Below, one piece after another: positions 22,782 to 34,055 of a stretch of DNA of 64,000 nucleotides (positions are counted from its first letter, which is position 1; each line of letters begins with the position of its first letter). The DNA is taken from the NCBI GenBank assembly GCA_030374765.1, contig JARGXX010000095.1:1302001-1366000 (forward strand). Direction: 5' to 3'. Both the position numbers and the translations under genes were made by a program. The notes under the pieces were generated by a model. It was not told the DNA's origin, made no database searches, and saw only the letters and a list, made by a program, of their open reading frames with translations. The stretch comes from Agarophyton chilense. Lineage: Eukaryota > Rhodophyta > Florideophyceae > Gracilariales > Gracilariaceae.

Positions 22782-25700
22782 CTCCTCCTCGACTGCTCGG
22801 CCAAGTCCAACACGGTCCGCGTTATTGTTGTGAAGACCTGGGCCAAGTGGTTTAGTTAAGAAGTCCGCATCATTGTCTTCACTTGGAACGTACGTCACAT
22901 TGATGTGACTATCCTTGACTAGTTCCCGAACGAAGTGCAACTTAACGTCAATGTGCTTAGCGCGACCCGACGGACAGCGTTCACCAGTTGCCCAGTCAAT
23001 GGCGCACTGGTTGTCCGAACGAATGGGCACAGCACCTTGCACTTTCCATCCAATCTCCTTAAGCACACGCTTCAACCAAATGACCTCCTGACACGCAAGC
23101 GTCAAAGCATAATACTCGGCCTCGCCGGTAGACAACGCCACCGAAGCCTGTTTTCTTGCGCCCCACATACATGTCGCTTTGCCAAGCTTCACTAAGAAAC
23201 CAGACATTGACTTGCGATCACGCGTGTCCGCAGCGTAGTCAGAGTCAACGTACGCCTCCAGTTTCACCATGCCAGAGTGATAGTGCACACCATGTTCAGT
23301 TGTACCGCGAAGGTAACGAAGAACCCGCTTTGCTGCCTTGTGACAGTAGGCCGTGGGCGATTTCTGAAAACGAGCCAAGATTAGGACGGGTGCTAATATA
23401 TCCAACCGAGTTTTCAGTGCCAAATACAAAAGCGATCCAATGATCTGCTGGTACAGCTGAGTATCCTGGATGGATTTGTCTTTCTCAGATGTCCACCCGG
23501 TAAAAAAAGATTCTACCATAGGGGTGCATGCCGGCTTGGATCGCTGAAACCCGAAACGGCGCAACACGCTTTCCGTGTACAGTGACTGACCAAGATACAG
23601 CGACACAGGTCGACCATCTGAATCTAAAGTCCATTTGAATTCAACGCCGAGGTACAAGTTCACTTCGTCCGCCACACGCAGCTCGTAAAACGACTTAAGC
23701 TCCTCCAAAATCGCATCACGTTCAATGGCAGAAGTTGTGAATATTAGCAAGTCATCCACATAAACTAGCACGAACGCATCCTCATTGCTCTCGTTTTGGC
23801 GGCGAAACACGCAAGGTGCACTCGGTAACTCTTCAAAACATATGCTTTTCATATCCTCGCATAGTTTGTTGTGCCATGCCAAGTGCGCTTGCTTCAGTCC
23901 ATAGATAGCCTTGAGCAATTTGAAGCATCGTGAAGTCACGCCAGGTATACCTCGAGGTGACATGATCCACACATCTTCCTCAAGTTTGCCATTGAGAAAC
24001 GCAGTCTTCACATCCACCTGTACCACATACATGCGCAAGCATAACGTCAGATACAAGAATATGCGAACCAAAGAGAACGAAACAACTGGTGCATAAGTCT
24101 CCATGTAGTCCTGACCATATGTTTGGTGGTTTCCACCGGCTACAACACGAGCCTTAAAACGTTCAACTGACCCATCAGCATTGCGCTTTACCTTCAGTAT
24201 GACGTGAGTTGGTAGTGGTTGTGAAGCAGGAGAGTCATCAGGTTTCCAAGTTTGCTTCGACTCCAATGATGAAAACTCTTCATCGACGGCTGCTTGCCAC
24301 ATGGTACGCTCCTCCGCACTGGCCGACATTGCCTCCTTGAGTGAGGGCTCATCACTAGTAGTGACTTTGACTTGCGATGTACAGTGAGCAGACCCTGCCA
24401 TGAACCACCTCAGAGGTTGACGGCGCGTGCGCCGCGGGTAGCGTGGTTCCGTATCAGCGTTGGCAGATGTATCAAGGTCATCAGCAGCACTTTCGTCATC
24501 ACTTTCGGAATCCTGTGCATCGTCTTCATTGCTGCCGGAGTCTGACTCCGACTGCCTGAGTGCTGGAATCAGGTGCGAGGATCCGTCATGAACCACCTCC
24601 TCCTCAACATTATCGACGGAGAAGGTATCCGATTCGTCATCAATGCTATCACATAATCCCATATCAGAGCTATAGTCAGCATCTGACGCACTTTCATCAT
24701 CCATGTAGTTGGCAAGAGATGATGCGCCAGGGAACTTGGATTCATCAAAAGTAACATGTCGTGACTCAATAATACGCGGAGTACCATCATTATCGACGAC
24801 GAGTACCTTGTACACACCATGCTCAAGAGTCTCCAAGTACACTCCCTCAAGTGCACGAGACTCGAACTTGGGTCCACGCGGAGTCCTTAGCACGAATGCA
24901 GTGCATCCAAACACACGCACGTGCTTCAACAAAGGTTTATTTCCAGTTACCAGAAAGTAGGGACTGTTGTTAACGGTAGAATGTTGCACTCGATTACGCA
25001 CAAAGATAACATGTTTCAGCGCATATGGCCACAAACATTCTGGTAGATCGGCTTGGATCAGCAACGATCGAGCAGCTTCCACCATGGTACGATTGATGCG
25101 CTCAGCTATAGCGTTGTGTTCGGGGGTGTATGGAGCAGAGAAAGAAGTGAGGCCATGTTCTGCTGCCAAGTTCTCTTGCAGGGCAATATATTCTTCTGCA
25201 CCGTCCGAGTGCAAACTTTTGATATCCACTCCTCCAAGCTGCTTAAACTTTGCCGCAATACCCACAAACACATCACTAAGAGCACTGCGATGGATCACCA
25301 GACCTAGGAACACATACCGTGAGTGATCATCGAGGAATGTACATGCATATTGAAACTTTTCCGGAAAAGACTTTTCCAGAGGACCTACAATATCCGAGTG
25401 CACAATGTCACCAACCGCGGATGCATGTTCAAAGTGACCTGGGAACGGAAGCTTATGAGCTTTGCCAAGTCGACATGCTCGGCATACCTCCTCCATGTCA
25501 CACAAGTGCGGCACTCCATCTGCGTACTTGTGTACATGTTGCAGATCACGTTGGTTGATGTGAGCCAGTCGTCGGTGCCACAGTTGAGTCTCCGTAGACT
25601 TAGTCGAAAGCGCAAGTTCCACACCAGCATGCCCTAAAGGTTGAGGCAGTGTGTACATGCGAGATACCTTGTCACGATCACCAATGCCCACCTCAAAACC

Positions 25701-27077
25701 ATTTGACTCTAGCGTCAAACGTACACTATGACGACCGAAGAGCGACTCAATACCTTTGTCGGCCAAACACCCGGTTGAAACCAAGTTGTATCCCAGAGCG
25801 GGGGTCAGTAGGGCATCACTCAGACGTATGTTCGCATTGTCCAAAGGAATGATCACCTCTCCGCGTTGTTTAGATACAACAGATGTGTTATCGGCAAGCA
25901 TCACTGTCCTTTCGTCGCAAGGTTCAAGTGAACCGGGCACGAACGCACAAACAGAATGGAAGCAATGTACTGTTGCACCGCTGTCTGCGTAGGTACTCAG
26001 GTCATTCGGCGGAACTATAGTGGTCCTTTCCACAGTTGCACCAGCAATTTCGATTTTGCCAGACTTTCCAGAAGACTTGCTCGAGGCGCTTCTACCACTA
26101 CTGCCACCCATTCGCTTGGGTTGTGGCGACAGTTTATCGAGGATACTCTGCGGCAAGTGGTTGTCCGGGTTGTCCGGATTCATAAAGCAACGATCTTGTG
26201 TGTGTCCATCGCGATCACAGAAGTCGCAATGATGTCCATTGCTCGATCCTGAACGATCAAATGATGACGATCTCAAGGCGGCAGCAAGTGCACGAGCAGT
26301 AGACTCAATGTCGGAGTGACCATCAGACTCCTCATCTTCGTTGTTTGCACTACTGCGGGTACGATTAGTCGATTCAGAATGTCGACCAGATTTTTTCCTG
26401 CCCTTCTTCTTGCGACGTGAACTACGTCCAGACGGCCTTGCAGAAACCTGTTTCGCGTTGTATTCATCTATGAGGGTCGTGGCCACGTAGTCCCATGTAA
26501 GCTCAGCGATATCCTTGGTTCGAAGAGCTGCAGCAGTAGACTCCAGTGTGCAATTGGGATCAATAGAAGCAAGTAACATGGGAGCTTTGTGCGACTCCGG
26601 TACAGCCGCATCCTTCCCCATGCGCTCTAACTGAGCAAATAACGCCGTGTACTGGTCCACATAGCCTGACATATTCTGACCATTGTATCCCATACGGAAT
26701 AGTTGAGTCTGCACAGCAATTCTGGATACAGTACGATTGGACGCATACCGTGCATCAAGTAATGCGAGCATGCGCGCCGGGTCGTCGTCGACATCCATGA
26801 CCACACGAAGTGGCGCATCACCCAAGGCGCATATTATGATTCCACATGCCTTCTCGCGCTTGGCGACAACTCGAGCGCTATCAATAGCGGTATCCGATGT
26901 TGCTTCAGTAGTTGCTGAATATCCAGAATCGGATTCCACAACGTTCCACACACCTTTAACACGGCATGCAGCACGAAGGCGATGGCGCCATAGGGCATAA
27001 TCATCACCACGCCTTCCATGAAAACGAGGGATTTTCATCCCGGTAGTACTTTCGGATTCCATTTCCGTGTCCGACAT
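22776..27077 (-). CDS. Copia family A gag-pol polyprotein, intact
   Basis: A single 1433-residue frame starts at ATG 27077. In order it holds gag, a CCHC knuckle of form C-x2-C-x4-H-x4-C (about 281-294), aspartic protease with DSGATVH (about 366), the integrase HHCC region (about 505-550), an integrase DDE core (Asp about 559, Asp about 621, Glu about 657), an acidic linker, RT with YVDD (about 1104) and RNase H with VDSDYAAD, STGEAEY and a C-terminal LTKPLG. This is the usual copia order and length. The stop codon TGA is formed by LTR bases (TGTTGA), so the frame ends inside the 3' LTR. Gag would form particles in the cytoplasm, and the pol enzymes copy and integrate the element. I see no break. 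Confidence 0.96.
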   Translation of the reverse strand: MSDTEMESESTTGMKIPRFHGRRGDDYALWRHRLRAACRVKGVWNVVESDSGYSATTEATSDTAIDSARVVAKREKACGIIICALGDAPLRVVMDVDDDPARMLALLDARYASNRTVSRIAVQTQLFRMGYNGQNMSGYVDQYTALFAQLERMGKDAAVPESHKAPMLLASIDPNCTLESTAAALRTKDIAELTWDYVATTLIDEYNAKQVSARPSGRSSRRKKKGRKKSGRHSESTNRTRSSANNEDEESDGHSDIESTARALAAALRSSSFDRSGSSNGHHCDFCDRDGHTQDRCFMNPDNPDNHLPQSILDKLSPQPKRMGGSSGRSASSKSSGKSGKIEIAGATVERTTIVPPNDLSTYADSGATVHCFHSVCAFVPGSLEPCDERTVMLADNTSVVSKQRGEVIIPLDNANIRLSDALLTPALGYNLVSTGCLADKGIESLFGRHSVRLTLESNGFEVGIGDRDKVSRMYTLPQPLGHAGVELALSTKSTETQLWHRRLAHINQRDLQHVHKYADGVPHLCDMEEVCRACRLGKAHKLPFPGHFEHASAVGDIVHSDIVGPLEKSFPEKFQYACTFLDDHSRYVFLGLVIHRSALSDVFVGIAAKFKQLGGVDIKSLHSDGAEEYIALQENLAAEHGLTSFSAPYTPEHNAIAERINRTMVEAARSLLIQADLPECLWPYALKHVIFVRNRVQHSTVNNSPYFLVTGNKPLLKHVRVFGCTAFVLRTPRGPKFESRALEGVYLETLEHGVYKVLVVDNDGTPRIIESRHVTFDESKFPGASSLANYMDDESASDADYSSDMGLCDSIDDESDTFSVDNVEEEVVHDGSSHLIPALRQSESDSGSNEDDAQDSESDDESAADDLDTSANADTEPRYPRRTRRQPLRWFMAGSAHCTSQVKVTTSDEPSLKEAMSASAEERTMWQAAVDEEFSSLESKQTWKPDDSPASQPLPTHVILKVKRNADGSVERFKARVVAGGNHQTYGQDYMETYAPVVSFSLVRIFLYLTLCLRMYVVQVDVKTAFLNGKLEEDVWIMSPRGIPGVTSRCFKLLKAIYGLKQAHLAWHNKLCEDMKSICFEELPSAPCVFRRQNESNEDAFVLVYVDDLLIFTTSAIERDAILEELKSFYELRVADEVNLYLGVEFKWTLDSDGRPVSLYLGQSLYTESVLRRFGFQRSKPACTPMVESFFTGWTSEKDKSIQDTQLYQQIIGSLLYLALKTRLDILAPVLILARFQKSPTAYCHKAAKRVLRYLRGTTEHGVHYHSGMVKLEAYVDSDYAADTRDRKSMSGFLVKLGKATCMWGARKQASVALSTGEAEYYALTLACQEVIWLKRVLKEIGWKVQGAVPIRSDNQCAIDWATGERCPSGRAKHIDVKLHFVRELVKDSHINVTYVPSEDNDADFLTKPLGPGLHNNNADRVGLGRAVEEEC

Positions 27078-27974
27078 ATTTCAGTCTGTTATCCACGAAG
27101 CAGATAGAACGGAACCAAACGAAATTAATTAGTAGAGGGAAGCAGAGTGAGGGACTCAATGCCTTGGGAAGTTTAACAAAAGGGCCACGAGCAGTGATGA
27201 ATTCGTGGCCGAGCTTGCCCGAACGGAGTATCCCAACTCAAACGTTCGACAGCGAGGACGACAGCGGAGACTTTTGACGTAGCCTGCAACGCTCACCGAG
27301 ACGCGTCTCGTACGCGATCACAAGCGGAGCTCGGGTGCTCCCACGCTTGGAGTATACTCACGGGCAGTGGCAGAAGGCGTACCCGGAACAGACAAACTTC
27401 TCGACTTCGGGTTGAAACTTCTTGATTGAACCTACCGAGACTTGCTCGAGGTAGGCGGGCGCACTGGCGGGAGAAACTACCTCCGCTACCCTAAAGGATG
27501 ATCCCCTGGACCCTGGTTACTCTCTCCAGGTGAGGTACGCTTTGATTACCTACCGAACTCTGCGCACTTCAGAGTCCGGCGCTTTTAGTCCCTACGAGGC
27601 GTCCCAAGGAGGGGTGTCGTCAAGATACACTTCCCCCAGTTGACCCAAGCTAGCCTCTTGCGGGAAAGTAGCGCGGTCGTGCGGTGTAGTACGGTTGCTC
27701 CTACACTTCCAAGCCCAATTCATCGACCTCCGTACTCTACGGACGGAGAGCAGGATTTGGCAGACTTCCCGGTCTCGTGCCAAGGGGGTACTAACAAACG
27801 CGATATGTTTTCGCCACCAAGGAGGAAGTCCGCAGGGTACACGCCTGTCGCAAAACAAAATAACTTCTTGAATCCAGATGAGCGTTAGTCGTAGATCGCG
27901 CACCTGTCGCAGTAGGGAATCTTCTTGAATCCAAATAAATGTTAGTAGAGCGTGACGTCTGCGAAGAGTCGACG
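27078..27974 (-). other. Untranslated leader of A2
   Basis: About 0.9 kb lies between primer site and gag ATG. It holds a short upstream frame on the sense strand (27592-27903, 103 codons), also present at 31901-32212, which resembles nothing I know. A segment ending in CTTCTTGAATCCA is imperfectly repeated at about 27843-27890 and 27902-27950. Confidence 0.7.
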
Positions 27975-27990
27975 CTCTGGGCCCATAACC
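27975..27990 (-). other. Primer binding site of A2, half-tRNA(iMet) type
   Basis: On the minus strand GGTTATGGGCCCAGAG follows the LTR directly. Its first 14 bases equal the family B site and match the anticodon arm of initiator tRNA-Met. Confidence 0.8.
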
Positions 27991-28663
27991 TCACAACGTG
28001 AGCGCAGGTTAGGTAAAGGAAAAGGAAGAAGAGGGGGAAAAGACGAGAAGAAGAGAAAAATAAAAGAAGAGAAACAAAGGAAGGTAGTCAGCCTTCACAA
28101 TTTACTTCGATCGTTGGCGACCGTCATTGAAAACTATATCTACCTCGCACGCAGTTCCGCCGCCGGTGCTGACCGTCGGCGGGTGACCCACGTCTCACAC
28201 CTTGCCACTGTGCGACGAGGAGTTGCGCGCCAAAACAATTTCAAACATGAAGCATATCAAATAAAAACTCAAAAAATCATCCAAAGTGGTGCGCCAGTGC
28301 CAACCACCCCGCGCAGCCCAGATTCGGCTGTTACGGCCAAACCCCGTATCCAGCCCACATTCGCACATTCTCTCCAACTGCATAGCCCGTGCTCATTCAG
28401 CGCTCTCGTCCAATCAAATCGCTCCACTTGGGCCGAAGCCCCAACACGCCCCATTAGAACCAGACCACTTGTCCATACCACGTTGCATGAGGGCATTTGC
28501 AGTAGCCAATCAGATGGCCGTTTCACGTTGAGATTGAGATGAGGCGCATATGCGTTTTTCCGCGGAGGGTGCCCAAAAGTGCCCATGCTTAAATCCACTT
28601 TTTGTTTTCCACTATTTCCAACACTCCAAAGGGCTTGGGGGCACAGTCGACCAAACCTCAACA
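27991..28663 (-). repeat. 5' LTR of A2
   Basis: A 673-bp LTR that I read as the same as 22109-22781. It is followed on the right by the CCAAA duplication and then by A1 RT sequence. Confidence 0.95.
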
Positions 28664-30752
28664 CCAAAGAGAACGAAACAACTGGTGCATAAGTCTCCAT
28701 GTAGTCCTGACCATATGTTTGGTGGTTTCCACCGGCTACAACACGAGCCTTAAAACGTTCAACTGACCCATCAGCATTGCGCTTTACCTTCAGTATGACG
28801 TGAGTTGGTAGTGGTTGTGAAGCAGGAGAGTCATCAGGTTTCCAAGTTTGCTTCGACTCCAATGATGAAAACTCTTCATCGACGGCTGCTTGCCACATGG
28901 TACGCTCCTCCGCACTGGCGGACATTGCCTCCTTGAGTGAGGGCTCATCACTAGTAGTGACTTTGACTTGCGATGTACAGTGAGCAGACCCTGCCATGAA
29001 CCACCTCAGAGGTTGACGGCGCGTGCGCCGCGGGTAGCGTGGTTCCGTATCAGCGTTGGCAGATGTATCAAGGTCATCAGCAGCACTTTCGTCATCACTT
29101 TCGGAATCCTGTGCATCGTCTTCATTGCTGCCGGAGTCTGACTCCGACTGCCTGAGTGTTGGAATCAGGTGCGAGGATCCGTCATGAACCACCTCCTCCT
29201 CAACATTATCCACGGAGAAGGTATCCGATTCGTCATCAATGCTATCACATAATCCCATATCAGAGCTATAGTCAGCATCTGACGCACTTTCATCATCCAT
29301 GTAGTTGGCAAGAGATGATGCGCCAGGGAACTTGGATTCATCAAAAGTAACATGTCGTGACTCAATAATACGCGGAGTACCGTCATTATCAACGACGAGT
29401 ACCTTGTACACACCATGCTTAAGAGTCTCCAAGTACACTCCCTCAAGTGCACGAGACTCGAACTTGGGTCCACGCGGAGTCCTTAGCACGAATGCAGTGC
29501 ATCCAAACACACGCACGTGCTTCAACAAAGGTTTATTTCCAGTTACCAGAAAGTAGGGACTGTTGTTAACAGTAGAATGTTGCACTCGATTACGCACAAA
29601 GATAACATGTTTCAGCGCATATGGCCACAAACATTCTGGTAGATCGGCTTGGATCAGCAACGATCGAGCAGCTTCCACCATGGTACGATTGATGCGCTCA
29701 GCTATAGCGTTGTGTTCGGGGGTGTATGGAGCAGAGAAAGAAGTGAGGCCATGTTCTGCTGCCAAGTTCTCTTGCAGGGCAATATATTCTTCTGCACGGT
29801 CCGAGTGCAAACTTTTGATATGCACTCCTCCAAGCTGCTTAAACTTTGCCGCAATACCCACAAACACATCACTAAGAGCACTGCGATGGATCACCAGACC
29901 TAGGAACACATACCGTGAGTGATCATCGAGGAATGTACATGCATATTGAAACTTTTCCGGAAAAGACTTTTCCAGAGGACCTACAATATCCGAGTGCACA
30001 ATGTCACCAACCGCGGATGCATGTTCAAAGTGACCTGGGAACGGAAGCTTATGAGCCTTGCCAAGTCGACATGCTCGGCATACCTCCTCCATGTCACACA
30101 AGTGCGGCACTCCATCTGCGTACTTGTGTACATGTTGCAGATCACGTTGGTTGATGTGAGCCAGTCGTCGGTGCCACAGTTGAGTCTCCGTAGACTTTGT
30201 CGAAAGCGCAAGTTCCACGCCAGCATGCCCTAAAGGTTGAGGCAGTGTGTACATGCGAGATACCTTGTCACGATCACCAATGCCCACCTCAAAAACATTT
30301 GACTCTAGCGTCAAACGTACACTATGACGACCGAAGAGCGACTCAATACCTTTGTCGGCCAAACACCCGGTTGAAACCAAGTTGTATCCCAGAGCGGGGG
30401 TCAGTAGGGCATCACTCAGACGTATGTTCGCATTGTCCAAAGGAATGATCACCTCTCGGCGTTGTTTAGATGTCACAGATGTGTTATCGGCAAGCATCAC
30501 TGTTCTTTCGTCGCAAGGTTCAAGTGAACCGGGCACGAACGCACAAACAGAATGGAAGCAATGTACTGTCGCACCGCTGTCTGCGTAGGTACTCAGGTCA
30601 TTCGGCAACTATAGTGGTCCTTTCCACAGTTGCACCAGCAATTTCGATTTTTCCAGACTTTCCAGAAGACTTGCTCGAGGCGCTTCTACCACTACTGCCA
30701 CGTATTCGCTTGGGTTGTGGCGACAGTTTATCGAGGATACTCTGCGGCAAGT
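28664..30752 (-). pseudogene. Copia A1 gag-PR-INT-RT portion, interrupted
   Basis: Continuation of A1 on the far side of A2. From right to left it holds the end of the gag knuckle region, protease (DSGATVH), integrase with HHCC and DDE motifs, and the start of RT. A 2-bp loss near 30605, just before the protease, shifts the frame. At about 30752 the sequence jumps into a truncated A LTR; most of gag, the leader and half the LTR have been deleted. Confidence 0.9.
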
Positions 30753-31036
30753 GCATAGCCCGTGGTTGTTCAGCGCTCTCGCCCAATCAAATCGCTCCAC
30801 GCGGGCCGAAGCCCCAACACGCCCCATTAGAACCAAACCACTTGTCCATACCACGTTGCATGAGGGCATTTGCAGTAGCCAATCAGATGGCCGTTTCACG
30901 TTGAGATTGAGATGAGGCGCATATGCGTTTTTCCGCGGAGGGTGCCCAAAAGTGCCCATGCTTAAATCCACTTTTTGTTTTCCACTATTTCCAACACTCC
31001 AAAGGGCTTGGGGGCACAGTCGACCAAACCTCAACA
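30753..31036 (-). repeat. Truncated 5' LTR of A1
   Basis: Only about 284 bp of the LTR remain (the U3 end, finishing CTCAACA). It carries several differences from the other A LTRs, which suggests greater age. It contains the CGCATATGCG module. It abuts family A integrase sequence of an outer copy (A0), as expected for an insertion into A0. Confidence 0.85.
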
Positions 31037-31386
31037 CCACAGTTGAGTCTCCGTAGACTTAGTCGAAAGCGCAAGTTCCACACCAGCATGCCCTAAAGGT
31101 TGAGGCAGTGTGTACATGCGAGATACCTTGTCACGATCACCAATGCCTACCTCAAAACCATTTGACTCTAGCCTCAAACGTACACTGTGACGACCGAAGA
31201 GCGACTCAATACCTTTGTCGGCCAAACTTCTCCGGTTGAAACCAAGTTGTATCCCAGAGCGGGGGTCAGTAGGGCATCACTCAGACGTATATTCGCATTG
31301 TACAAAGGAATGATCACCTCTCCGCGTTGTTTAGATACAACAGATGTGTTATCGGCAAGCATCACTGTCATTTCCGTGTCCGACAT
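31037..31386 (-). pseudogene. Copia A0 internal remnant with deletion
   Basis: The gag ATG is at 31386. After about six codons the sequence jumps (near 31369) to the protease-integrase spacer of the same polyprotein, skipping roughly 1.15 kb of gag and protease, and runs to 31037. A further small insertion near 31230 disturbs the frame. It is a dead deletion derivative. Confidence 0.88.
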
Positions 31387-32299
31387 ATTTCAGTCTGTTA
31401 TCCACGAAGCAGATAGAACGGAACCAAACGAAATTAATTAGTAGAGGGAAGCAGAGTGAGGGACTCAATGCCTTGGGAAGTTTAAGAAAAGGGCCACGAG
31501 CAGTGATGAATTCGTGGCCGAGCTTGCCCGAACGGAGTATCCCAACTCAAACGTTCGACAGCGAGGACGACAGCGGAGACTTTTGACGTAGCCTGCAACG
31601 CTCACCGAGACGCGTCTCGTACGCGATCACAAGCGGAGCTCGGGTGCTCCCACGCTTGGAGTATACTCACGGGCAGTGGCAGAAGGCGTACCCGGAACAG
31701 ACAAACTTCTCGACTTCGGGTTGAAACTTCTTGATTGAACCTACCGAGACTTGCTCGAGGTAGGCGGGCGCACTGGCGGGAGAAACTACCTCCGCTACCC
31801 TAAAGGATGATCCCCTGGACCCTGGTTACTCTCTCCAGGTGAGGTACGCTTTGATTACCTACCGAACTCTGCGCACTTCAGAGTCCGGCGCTTTTAGTCC
31901 CTACGAGGCGTCCCAAGGAGGGGTGTCGTCAAGATACACTTCCCCCAGTTGACCCAAGCTAGCCTCTTGCGGGAAAGTAGCGCGGTCGTGCGGTGTAGTA
32001 CGGTTGCTCCTACACTTCCAAGCCCAATTCATCGACCTCCGTACTCTACGGACGGAGAGCAGGATTTGGCAGACTTCCCGGTCTCGTGCCAAGGGGGTAC
32101 TAACAAACGCGATATGTTTTCGCCACCAAGGAGGAAGTCCGCAGGGTACACGCCTGTCGCAAAACAAAATAACTTCTTGAATCCAGATGAGCGTTAGTCG
32201 TAGATCGCGCACCTGTCGCAGTAGGGAATCTTCTTGAATCCAAATAAATGTTAGTAGAGCGTGACGTCTGCGAAGAGTCGACGCTCTGGGCCCATAACC
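31387..32299 (-). other. Leader and primer site of A0
   Basis: Nearly identical to the A2 leader. The half-tRNA primer site GGTTATGGGCCCAG (minus strand) adjoins the LTR at 32300. No gene seen. Confidence 0.8.
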
Positions 32300-32972
32300 T
32301 CACAACGTGAGCGCAGGTTAGGTAAAGGAAAAGGAAGAAGAGGGGGAAAAGACGAGAAGAAGAGAAAAATAAAAGAAGAGAAACAAAGGAAGGTAGTCAG
32401 CCTTGACATTTTACTTCGATCGTTGGCGACCGTCATTGAAAACTATATCTACCTCGCACGCAGTTCCGCCGCCGGTGCTGACCGTCGGCGGGTGACCCAC
32501 GTCTCACACCTTGCCACTGTGCGACGAGGAGTTGCGCGCCAAAACAATTTCAAACATGAAGCATATCAAATAAAAACTCAAAAAATCATCCAAAGTGGTG
32601 CGCCAGTGCCAACCACCCCGCGCAGCCCAGATTCGGCTGTTACGGCCAAACCCCGTATCCAGCCCACATTCGCACCTTCTCTCCAACTGCATAGCCCGTG
32701 CTCATTCAGCGCTCTCGTCCAATCAAATCGCTCCACTTGGGCCGAAGCCCCAACACGCCCCATTAGAACCAGACCACTTGTCCATACCACGTTGCATGAG
32801 GGCATTTGCAGTAGCCAATCAGATGGCCGTTTCACGTTGAGATTGAGATGAGGCGCATATGCGTTTTTCCGCGGAGGGTGCCCAAAAGTGCCCATGCTTA
32901 AATCCACTTTTTGTTTTCCACTATTTCCAACACTCCAAAGGGCTTGGGGGCACAGTCGACCAAACCTCAACA
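32300..32972 (-). repeat. 5' LTR of A0
   Basis: A 673-bp A LTR in minus orientation ending CTCAACA at 32972. It abuts gypsy C0 pol sequence with no detectable target duplication relative to the left end of the nest at 20143. Confidence 0.92.
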
Positions 32973-33722
32973 AACCCCATGGGGGAAAAGAGGCGCGACG
33001 ACAAGTCGAAAACCGCCTCCCTTGCCGAATAATCGGAGCCAATCGTCCGCGACGGTCCGACCACCCGTCCTCAAGATCACGTGACCCGGGCGGGAGATTG
33101 GACCAATGGGCACCCAGCATCCCGGTCATTGGCTGACAGCCACCCCGCGGAGGCGGATCGCCGGGACGGTGAACCACTCACCGTCCAGGGCGCACCGCAC
33201 AGCGGAAACTGCCCACCAATGGGAACGCAGCATGCCGCAAATCAAGCGGAGGCCTCCAGCGAACCGTCACCAAGACGGAAGGACCCCCGCAAACTCGCGG
33301 TAGGAGCGGACTTCCGGGAAGCCCCTACTGCCCAGCGGAAACACAACCCGGCCGTGCCGGCAACTTCCGCGAAACGGTACGGCAGCCCCGGCAACCCGGC
33401 AACAACCGCAGAGCGGAATGACAAACCAGGTGACCCCGAACAGGCGACGACGAGCCCAGAACCATGCGGCGCTGAGGCTCGGGCCACCACCACCCGGCAA
33501 GGCCGGAAAGTTTACGTGCAGGAGTACGTCCTCGACCGAATCGTCGGACATAGCTACGATGAGCACGGGGTGCTCCAGTACCGGTCCGGCTGGTACGGAT
33601 ACGGGCCGGAGTGGGACACCCCGGAGCCCATCGAGCACCTCCCGCGCTCCGCGGTAATGCGATACCACCGCCTTGAGGGGACCGCACTCCCAGCCACGCT
33701 GGTAAACGCCCAAGAGGGATAA
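32973..33722 (+). pseudogene. Gypsy C0 pol C-terminus with chromodomain
   Basis: This is the 3' end of a chromovirus pol frame. A Ser/Pro-rich, low-complexity linker leads to a chromodomain at about 33505-33675. The chromodomain keeps the aromatic cage pattern (Tyr in VYVQEY, Trp in GWYGY, and the following Tyr). In HP1 and known chromoviruses this fold binds methylated histone H3, so it probably guides integration into heterochromatin. The reading frame has a TAA at 33030-33032 and is cut on the left by the A LTR. The homologous C2 chromodomain is at about 51420-51600. Confidence 0.82.
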
Positions 33723-34055
33723 ACCGTGAACACGAAATGGAATGGCTGATGGCGCCACGCACCATTTCCGTCCATGCCCCAACGCGGGGAAGGAAGCAAC
33801 CGCTCACGCTATCCCAACGTCGTTGGTGGTCGTACCAGTTACCTGGTCCGCGCGCGAAGCGCCCACCGTTAAACACGAAACTCCCAGCTAGGCTGGTTCC
33901 CTGCAACGCCGGAACCCCGGTTGAAGGCCGGTACCCCGGAAAGAAAGAAGTGGACTTGGGAAAGGGCGTCGGAAAGGCGACCCTCTTCTTTTTATTTTTC
34001 ACTACTGGCAAGGGCGCCCTAGTGGCGCCGCCCTACATTCTACCGGAAGCTCCGG
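33723..34055. other. C0 spacer between pol and antisense gene
   Basis: About 330 bp between the converging pol and antisense stop codons. No gene or clear signal seen. Confidence 0.5.

Larger units (their letters stand above)
22109..28663 (-). mobile_element. Full-length copia family A element (A2)
   Basis: The element is complete: LTRs at 22109-22781 and 27991-28663 (673 bp each, no differences seen), primer site at 27975-27990, a 1433-codon gag-pol frame, a purine tract next to the 3' LTR, and the 5-bp duplication CCAAA at 22104-22108 and 28664-28668. It lies inside the RT region of the older copy A1. Matching LTRs and an unbroken frame mark it as a recent, potentially autonomous insertion. 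Confidence 0.95.

Noticed and set aside
27592-27903. 103-codon frame in the A leader
   Set aside because: Present in both leader copies, but these are nearly identical repeats, so conservation proves nothing. No protein-like motif seen.
32973-32978. AACCCC at the right edge of the A nest as a target duplication with AACCC at 36288
   Set aside because: The sites belong to different insertion events, and the left flank of the nest (GGGT at 20143) does not match.
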